Of a stretch of DNA of 64,000 nt, positions 58,241 to 64,000 are shown one piece after another (the stretch's first letter is position 1; every line of letters starts with the position of its first letter). The stretch lies in the NCBI GenBank assembly GCA_022410635.1, contig JAJVDF010000168.1:1424156-1488155 (forward strand), written 5' to 3'. The translations under genes and the position numbers were made by a program. The notes beneath the pieces are model-generated. The model was not told the DNA's origin, did no database searches, and saw only the letters and a list, made by a program, of their open reading frames with translations. This stretch comes from Tretioscincus oriximinensis (Eukaryota; Chordata; Lepidosauria; Squamata; Gymnophthalmidae).

Positions 58241-58385
58241 GCTATTTCAAGAATTGAGAACAGGTGAAGGTTTGCCTTCTCTTTCTGCCTGAGATGCCCA
58301 GGAGTAATTGATGGGCCACTGTATGAGACAGAATGCTGGACCAGATGGGCTCAGGCCTCATTCAGCAGGATTCATCTTACATTCT
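58240..58385 (+). mobile_element. CR1 LINE 3' tail
   Basis: TCAAGAATTGAGAACAGGTGAAGG, GATGCCCAGGAGTAATTGATGG, GAGACAGAATGCTGGACCAGATGG and CATCTTACATTC: diverged 3' UTR of CR1. Confidence 0.8.
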
Positions 58386-58682
58386 TTTGAAGTTAGAGAA
58401 AACACACATAAACACTCCCTCCCCCTTCAATCCCTTGCCCCCTCCCTTCAAACACACAAACACACACACTTCATCCCCTCCTCTCTTGCTCACTCCCTAC
58501 ACACACAAACAAACATACACTCCCTCTCTTTCCCTTTCCCCTTTTTATACAAACATGCACGTACACACACTTCCTCCCCCCCTTTCCCCTCCCTTTCCCC
58601 TCCTTTCACATACGCACACACACAAATACACACAAACACTTCCCTATCCTCCCTCCCTTGCCCCCTCCCTTCACACACACAC
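58386..58682. repeat. C/T-rich and CA-rich low-complexity tract
   Basis: Alternating CTCCCTCCC-type and ACACACAC-type runs in irregular ~60-bp periods (repeated TTCACACACACA, CCTCCCTTGCCCCCTCCC). The same kind of sequence resumes at 59150 after the duplicated block, so that block sits inside it. Confidence 0.85.
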
Positions 58683-59149
58683 ATAGCTATTAGGACGGAT
58701 CTCTTGATTGTGCCTCTAGGATGGAGCAACAAGCAGNATTTCTGAAGTACCATTTACAGGGAATCGAGAATAGGTGAGGGTTTTGCCCTCTTTTGCTTGA
58801 GGTGCAATTGGTGGGCTGCTGTGTGAGAATGAGTGGATTCTGGCCCCATTCAGCAAAGCTCCTCTTATGTTCTAATTTTGTGTTTAAGCAGGTTGCACTT
58901 CCTTTAATGAGGAATAAGGACAGAATTTGGTTCTCTTTCAATTGCCACCAGAACTCAGAATATGTTGTTACGTTGCAGTCGGTGGAAGTCAGAAATTTTA
59001 GGCTGTGTCTGCATTTTCACATTTTTGAAACAATTCCTTTCAAAAGCTTATTTGAAGCAAAAAATTGAGTTTGCATTGAAAGTTTAAGCTTCAAAGAATG
59101 CAGAAGAAATGTTACAGTGAGAGATCCACCAGATTTGGCCATCAACTAC
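58683..59149 (+). repeat. Duplicated block, copy 2
   Basis: Matches 53991-54449 in the same orientation, 4.7 kb downstream across exon 3. It starts abruptly inside the CR1 tail, immediately after ACACACAC, and stops at ATCAACTAC before another CA/CT tract. It retains 26 bp (around 59030-59055) that copy 1 lacks, and itself lacks short pieces of the CR1 tail present in copy 1. Confidence 0.9.
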
Positions 59150-59192
59150 ATCACATACACATACATGTACTCCCTCCCCCCTCCTTCCTTCT

Positions 59193-59271
59193 CATGGGTG
59201 GGATGGGCACAAGGTGGTGGAGGGGCTAGAACATGTTGCATTACCGTAATGCAACGGGCTAACTCCACTAG
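59193..59271 (+). mobile_element. Helitron-like element, copy E (3' end only)
   Basis: GGGTGGGATGGGCACAAGG leads to a perfect hairpin (GTTGCATTAC paired with GTAATGCAAC), then GGGCTAACTCCA and CTAG (59268-59271) followed by host T. The 5' part is absent or replaced by the CT/CA tract. The best-preserved terminal hairpin in the family. Confidence 0.7.
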
Positions 59272-60908
59272 TTGAGAAATTTTATTGTCTTTATTCCCTT
59301 TAATGTTATAGCTTTCTACAAGATTGGTCAACTCTTGCAAGTGTTTAAAAGTATAGGTAAACCCAGCTTTGCAACCTGCCGCTTTGTAAGTTAACTAGTC
59401 TAAAAATGCCCATTGCCAGTATGCAATGATCATCTTGCTGGGTAATGGTGTGGGTGCTCTGCCTGGTGGGACGAGGCGGCATTGGGAGGTGGACCCTTGG
59501 ATGGGGTTGCTAGCCGGGTAGTGGTGTGTTGGCGATGCACCCGGTTGCTGCAGGCACCTGATGTTAGCTTTATAGGGCTTCAATCCAAGAATAACGACAA
59601 CAAGTAGATTTGTTGCAGGATGCTTATTCAAAAGTCTAAGTCCAGAAATAAAGTCAGCAGTCAGAGACTAACTTCTATAACAACTAAAGAAACAGAACAG
59701 GAAGTGACAGAGGAACGATGATTATAAAGCAGGGTCGAGGGGGCGCCTCTCGGTGTCCACTAGCCAATGAGGAGACATAAATCACACGCTGAAAAACCTC
59801 CCGTTCGCGCGTAAATCAGTTCAAAAGAGACAAAAAGAGAGATAGCAAAGAAAAAGAGGACAGGGGTACCTAACACCTGATGGTTCGTAGTAAGGCAACA
59901 CAGACCTCTGTCATTTCAGATGTTGCCATTTTGGAGGAGGTTCTTCTGGCAGACAGTCGGCCAGTTATCTCTGTTGGAGGCGATAGAGTCTGAGTGCGTC
60001 CACTCGCCTTGATTAGAAGGCCAATTGCTGCAACGGACTTTAGCAATAAGGATATCTTTACAAACGCTCAATTTTAGGCCATTATCCTTAGGCTGAGTGT
60101 TCAAAAAGATATTACTTCTCTTGCTTTTTTTACAAGTCCCTGTTTGGCAAGCAAAGCGTTAGCCTCAATTAGCTTGTAAGGCCATGGGTTACCTGTATTC
60201 TAGTCAAATTTACAAGAATTGGAGACTGTTAATCTGCTCTATTCAGCTCACTTATTCCTTTCAANGATTAGGAAAGAGAATCTATGATTTCCAGGTGTTT
60301 GTACCCTTGCAGATGAACTCTTAGAACATTCTGTTGGACTAGGGAAGAATAATGTCAGCCCTCACTCCTCAGCCCCATCCCATGCCCCTAATTGAGTGAA
60401 AGTGCTTCACCTTTGAAGTCAGTGATCCACCTTGTTACAAAACCAGTTTGGATTGGGCTGGCAGTGATTCCATCCAATATGGACCTATCAGAAAACAAGC
60501 ACACGAAATTAAGATTTTAGTCACAGCAAGGAAGACTTGTGTGGGGTTTTGAGTAGGCAGAACTTTTAAATCCAGAAGGGTTGTAATTGCTACAAGAGTT
60601 TGGATTTCATTCACAGTTTTGTTTATTTTAAAATAGGCAACTGTTTATAAAAGCTTTCTACAAATAAGTAATTGTCTTGAATTCAGGGAACAGATTGTGC
60701 AGCAAGAATGCTTACTCCTAGGAAATAAAAATTACTCGTATGCCTTGGATATTATCTTAAGGCAGTAACATTTTTTAAAAAGATTTTGTTGGGCAACATT
60801 TCCTAACATCTGATCTAGTGATATTAATCCTTTTGTTGACGCCAGCAACAACTGGCAGAATTATGAATATGACTTTCTCTCTGTCTCTCTTGCTACAGTA
60901 TTTATATA

Positions 60909-61281
60909 CTAGCTGAATTAGCCTGTTGCGTTATGGTAATGCAATTGAATCTAGCCCTTCCCCCTTCCTCCCATCCACGTTTCCACCCACTCAATCCCTC
61001 CCTTCCTATCTTGTCCCCTCCCCTCTCTTTCATTCATTCTTTCTTTTCCTTTCCTCCTCCTTTTTTCTTATTTTCCTTCTCTCTTTCATCCATTCCTTCC
61101 TTTGTTCTTCCTTCCTTTACTTCCCTCTTCTTCTTTCCCTTCCTTCTTTCTTCCCTTCCTTGTGTCTTCCTTCTTTCCTGCTTATTTTCCTCCCTTACTC
61201 TCTGGAAGCTGCCAAAGTTCCAAGCCCTGCCATAGGCCATTATACCTCGGAATGTCTCTCTGATAGCCATTTTATTATATG
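60909..61281 (-). mobile_element. Helitron-like element, copy D, without the CR1 core
   Basis: + strand: host A, then CTAG at 60909-60912, the hairpin (GTTGCGTTAT / GTAATGCAATTG), a CCTT/CCTCC-rich tract, then directly CTCTGGAAGCTGCCAAAGTTCC and TTATACCTCGGAATG. The CR1-derived ~100 bp between tract and that block, present in copies A-C, is missing. The 5' end is blurred by the adjoining MITE. Confidence 0.7.
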
Positions 61282-61283
61282 TA

Positions 61284-61519
61284 TACAGGGTGCTTCAAAA
61301 AATGTATACACACTTTGAACTTCCATAGAAAATTTATTTACTGTTCTACAAAGTTAAATTTCAGGATTTCCTAATTTGAACAGTATTAACATTTGTTATT
61401 TACGTTTTATTTACATTGGACTTTAAACTTTCTAATTTCCTGAAATTTACCTTTGTAGAACAATAAATAAATTTTCTATGGAAGTTCAAAGTGTGTATAC
61501 ATTTTTGAAGCACCCTGTA
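61284..61519. mobile_element. mariner-type MITE with ~84-bp terminal inverted repeats
   Basis: TACAGGGTGCTTCAAAAAATG at the left and its complement at the right. The arms match over roughly 84 bp (61284-61367 and 61437-61519) with few differences. TA dinucleotides flank both ends (61282-61283, 61520-61521). Too short and without a frame to encode a transposase. The near-identical arms suggest a fairly recent insertion. Confidence 0.9.
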
Positions 61520-61721
61520 TATTCATTATACATAGTCATATTCATAATTCTCTTTTTAATTTGCATTTTAGACCTTCTACAAGTGAAAATAAACCTTGTG
61601 TTATTTTTATGAAGCAGGGCAAAACTGTGATGTGAGCAGTTGGAACGTTTAATGTATTGACTGGAAAATCATACAATAGTTTGATTAGTGAGTTCACTAA
61701 TTATAGACAATCCTATATACC

Positions 61722-61908
61722 AGGGGTGGGCAATTAATTTTTCCCAAGGGGCCACATGAGAAATTGGGGTGGTTTTAGAGGGCCGGACTAATATAGTTAA
61801 CTCAGTTCTACCCAATACTGTATATAACTCTGAGCTAAGAGGGGCGGGCTGGTCAGAGACAGTAGGAGGGCCGCATGTGGCCCTCGGGCCGCCCCTTGCC
61901 CAGGTCTT
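61722..61908. mobile_element. hAT (Charlie-like) non-autonomous element
   Basis: Starts CAGGGGTGGGCAATTAAT and carries GGGGCCACATGAGAAAT, GAGGGCCG and GGCCGCCCCTTGCCCAGG near the right end. It is flanked by an exact 8-bp duplication CTATATAC (61714-61721 and 61909-61916). Confidence 0.85.
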
Positions 61909-62384
61909 CTATATACAGTATANCTATTTTATTATCTATACAGTTGTATTTTCTTATCTGAGGTAAATTTGGGAAGAAAACGTGAGTGAAAATGTTTTTC
62001 TTTTTCTTAAATGTGGAATGTCTTTATGATGCTGCTGTTCACTTTTCCTAAGATGCAGACTACTCATGCTCCGGNTTTTTTTTTGTAAAAACACAACAAA
62101 AACAGGGCTTCGTGCCATGCATGCTAAACAAGCAAGCCTGCTTTACACAGCTGTTTCAGAAAATTATAGTGAGTGAATGAGAAATGAATTGCAACACTTC
62201 TCTGACCTTCAGCAAGCCTTATTTTACAGTTATGGCATGAGGCCAGCATTAGGAACAAGTTGGGATCTGGCACAGTGTTAATCTTCAGAAATGTGACATT
62301 GAGAACTGCGCGCACTACATTGTGTCGTGCAAAGTTGGGCCCCCAGCAGGATGACACTTAGGAGAGTGGAGAGGACGAGGAGGA

Positions 62385-62595
62385 AGAATCTGGTTTTTAT
62401 ACCCTGCTCTTTTCCAAGGTTAATTTTTCCCAAAGCTTAACATCTATTCTATCCCCCAAAACCATGTTGTAGAGGTTCCCATTTATCTACTTACAAAATT
62501 TCTTTTGTTTTCGAAGTTCTGGGTTGGCTGAAGTTGAGGCCAGTAGAAGGCACTGACTCCTCTCCATGGCAGACACAGGGCTTTCCAATTNGAAC
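62385..62595 (-). repeat. Unnamed interspersed repeat R1, copy 3
   Basis: On the - strand: GCCATGGAGAGGAGTCAGTG, CCTTCTACTGGCCTCAAC, GGGGGATAGAATAGATG, and a tail GGGTATAAAAACCAGATTC followed by (TCC)n. That tail resembles the end shared by Sauria SINEs and BovB LINEs. Confidence 0.6.
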
Positions 62596-63064
62596 CAAAT
62601 AGTTTTATTTACTGGACTCCATTTGCATATTAAGACAGAAAGAAGGAAGTGATATTTGACACAATGCGTAAAGGGTAGGTAAAATATGTTCTTGCCTGCA
62701 GGATTTGAACCATAATAAGCCAGTAGTTTTTATCTCTATTTAATTGAAGTTTCCCTTAGCAGTCCTTTTCCATAAATTGTATGTCTTTTATATTAGCAAA
62801 ATGTGTATAATTAATACAGTTGTCTTGTGGTATGTTTCTTGGGCATCACTGAATCTTTCCCCCACGTGACCAGCTTTATGTGCCTCAGGGATATGTGTAC
62901 CACACATTGGGTTTCAGTATATTAAGCTATAGTTACTCCTGATTTCAGATCAAAAATATCCCTATGCTTAATAAAGTTTTAAGACTTACTTATACTGATG
63001 AAGCCAAGTCTCAGAACTTGCAACTACCTGCAACTCTGTTGAATTGATGTAGGGACAAAACAGT

Positions 63065-63235
63065 GCACCGGGTGATAAACCACTGGAACAATTTGCCCCA
63101 GGAGGTGGTGAGTTCACTTTCACTGGAAGTCTTCAAACAGAGGCTGACAGTCATCTGTCTGGGATGGTTTAATGAATCCTGCAATGAGCAGGGAGTTGGA
63201 TGCCATGACCCTGGAGGTCCTATTATGCTATGTTG
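63065..63235 (+). mobile_element. CR1 LINE 3' fragment, older subfamily
   Basis: GGTGATAAACCACTGGAACAATTTGCC, CAGGAGGTGGTGAGTTCAC, CTGGAAGTCTTCAAACAGAGG and CATGACCCTGGAGGTCC: same subfamily as 43395-43730. Confidence 0.75.
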
Positions 63236-63486
63236 AAGAATTTGATTTATTATTTTGCAATAGGCATCTTAGAGTTACCAGCAGTACAGAATTAAATCCA
63301 TATTTTCTATTCAATTTTGGATTTTGTGTCACGGGTTCAGCAGAACAAAAAAGCAATAATTTATAATGTGAACAAACATGTTTTAGTACAAGAATACAAT
63401 GATAAATTTGTGATAAAGCGTACTTACTGAAAGCTTGGAAATAATTATTTTAACTAGAGGTAATATCTATCACAGGTACATATCAC

Positions 63487-63745
63487 AGGAGACCCAGTTT
63501 GGTGTAGTGGTTAGAGTGTTGGACTTGCATCTNGGAGTCTCCTGGTTCGATTCCCCACTCCTCCACGAAAGCCAGCTGGGTGACCTTGGGCCAGTCAAAT
63601 CTTTAGAACTCTTTCAGCCCCACTTACTTCACAGGTTGTCTGTTGTGGAGAAAGCAACAAAAGCCATGTGCACCACCCTATGGTTGTCCGCCCTGGGAAC
63701 TTAGGGTATAGGGCGGGATAGAAGTACAAAAATAAATAAATAAAT
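63487..63745 (+). mobile_element. Sauria-type SINE, near full length
   Basis: The best-preserved SINE in the window. Pol III A-box region TGGTGTAGTGGTTAGAGTG, B box GGTTCGATTCC (63544-63554), body GCCAGCTGGGTGACCTTGGG, CTTTCAGCCCCACTTACTTC, GTCTGTTGTGGAGAAAGC, and a BovB/L2-type tail (GGGCGGGATAGAAG) ending in (AAAT)n. The presence of this SINE is the main support for a squamate source. Confidence 0.92.
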
Positions 63746-64000
63746 GTTTACTAAACTGTTTCAAGGAGGCTATTGCAGTTTCAAAAAACATATGGATGTC
63801 TTTTAAAAAAAAAATAAACTGGCATAATAAAATTACAGTACATCTAAAGGGAGGATATCTTTTCTCTTTAAGTAAAAATCAGAGTGAGGATATTTTCCAA
63901 TTGCCTAAGTGTGTTTACCGACAGTGCTTTGATTCATGTTGGAAGAGAGATCATTCAGTTACATGTAAGCTATTGTGCAACAGTCCCTTTGGTTACGTAA

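Noticed and set aside
58308..58745. His/Thr/Pro-rich frame as a protein
   Set aside because: Translation of the CA/CT low-complexity tract; no unique sequence.
63487..63560. tRNA gene
   Set aside because: A- and B-box sequences are present, but no cloverleaf can be completed and the sequence continues into the SINE body; it is a SINE head. Same for 54728 and 46523.

Overview
This window is vertebrate nuclear DNA, most probably from a squamate reptile. The squamate call rests on the repeats: tRNA-derived SINEs matching the Sauria SINE layout (split pol III boxes, BovB-like tail), many 5'-truncated CR1 LINEs ending in the octamer TTCTTATG, L2-like LINE tails, a mariner, hAT and mariner MITEs, and Helitron-like elements. 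Single unresolved bases are scattered throughout, and there is one 157-base assembly gap (14371-14527).

The only protein-coding gene I can support is the 5' part of MEF2A (myocyte enhancer factor 2A) on the + strand. Layout: repeat-rich upstream DNA (1-13.3 kb); a CpG-rich promoter with five CCAAT boxes and an NRF-1-type palindrome (13.3-14.37 kb); a probable non-coding first exon ending at the splice donor 14216/14217; intron 1 (14217-38874); exon 2 (38875-39074) with the initiator ATG at 39021 and codons 1-18; intron 2 (39075-56550); exon 3 (56551-56754) with codons 19-86; and the start of intron 3, running off the window. The two coding exons together encode the complete MADS box and MEF2 domain. 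The later exons (the alternative alpha exons, transactivation domain and 3' UTR) lie beyond 64000.

Everything else is repeat or unrecognised non-coding sequence. Upstream lie an internally deleted mariner (9582-10543) and the longest CR1 copy (10700-12747), which has lost the core of its reverse transcriptase. Within the introns the notable item is a family of small Helitron-like elements (25999-26424, 35206-35657, 51638-52067, 60909-61281, plus a fragment ending at 59271). They start TC, end in a hairpin followed by CTAG, and sit between host A and T. Three of them carry an internal piece homologous to the CR1 reverse transcriptase gene next to a purine-rich tract. One copy has a hAT element inserted exactly at its terminus, and another is abutted by a mariner MITE. 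A separate 0.46-kb stretch of intron 2 is duplicated about 4.7 kb downstream, in intron 3.

Limits: without alignment tools, repeat boundaries are good to a few tens of bases except where terminal repeats or target-site duplications were read directly. Family names are from recognition of motifs, not from database search.
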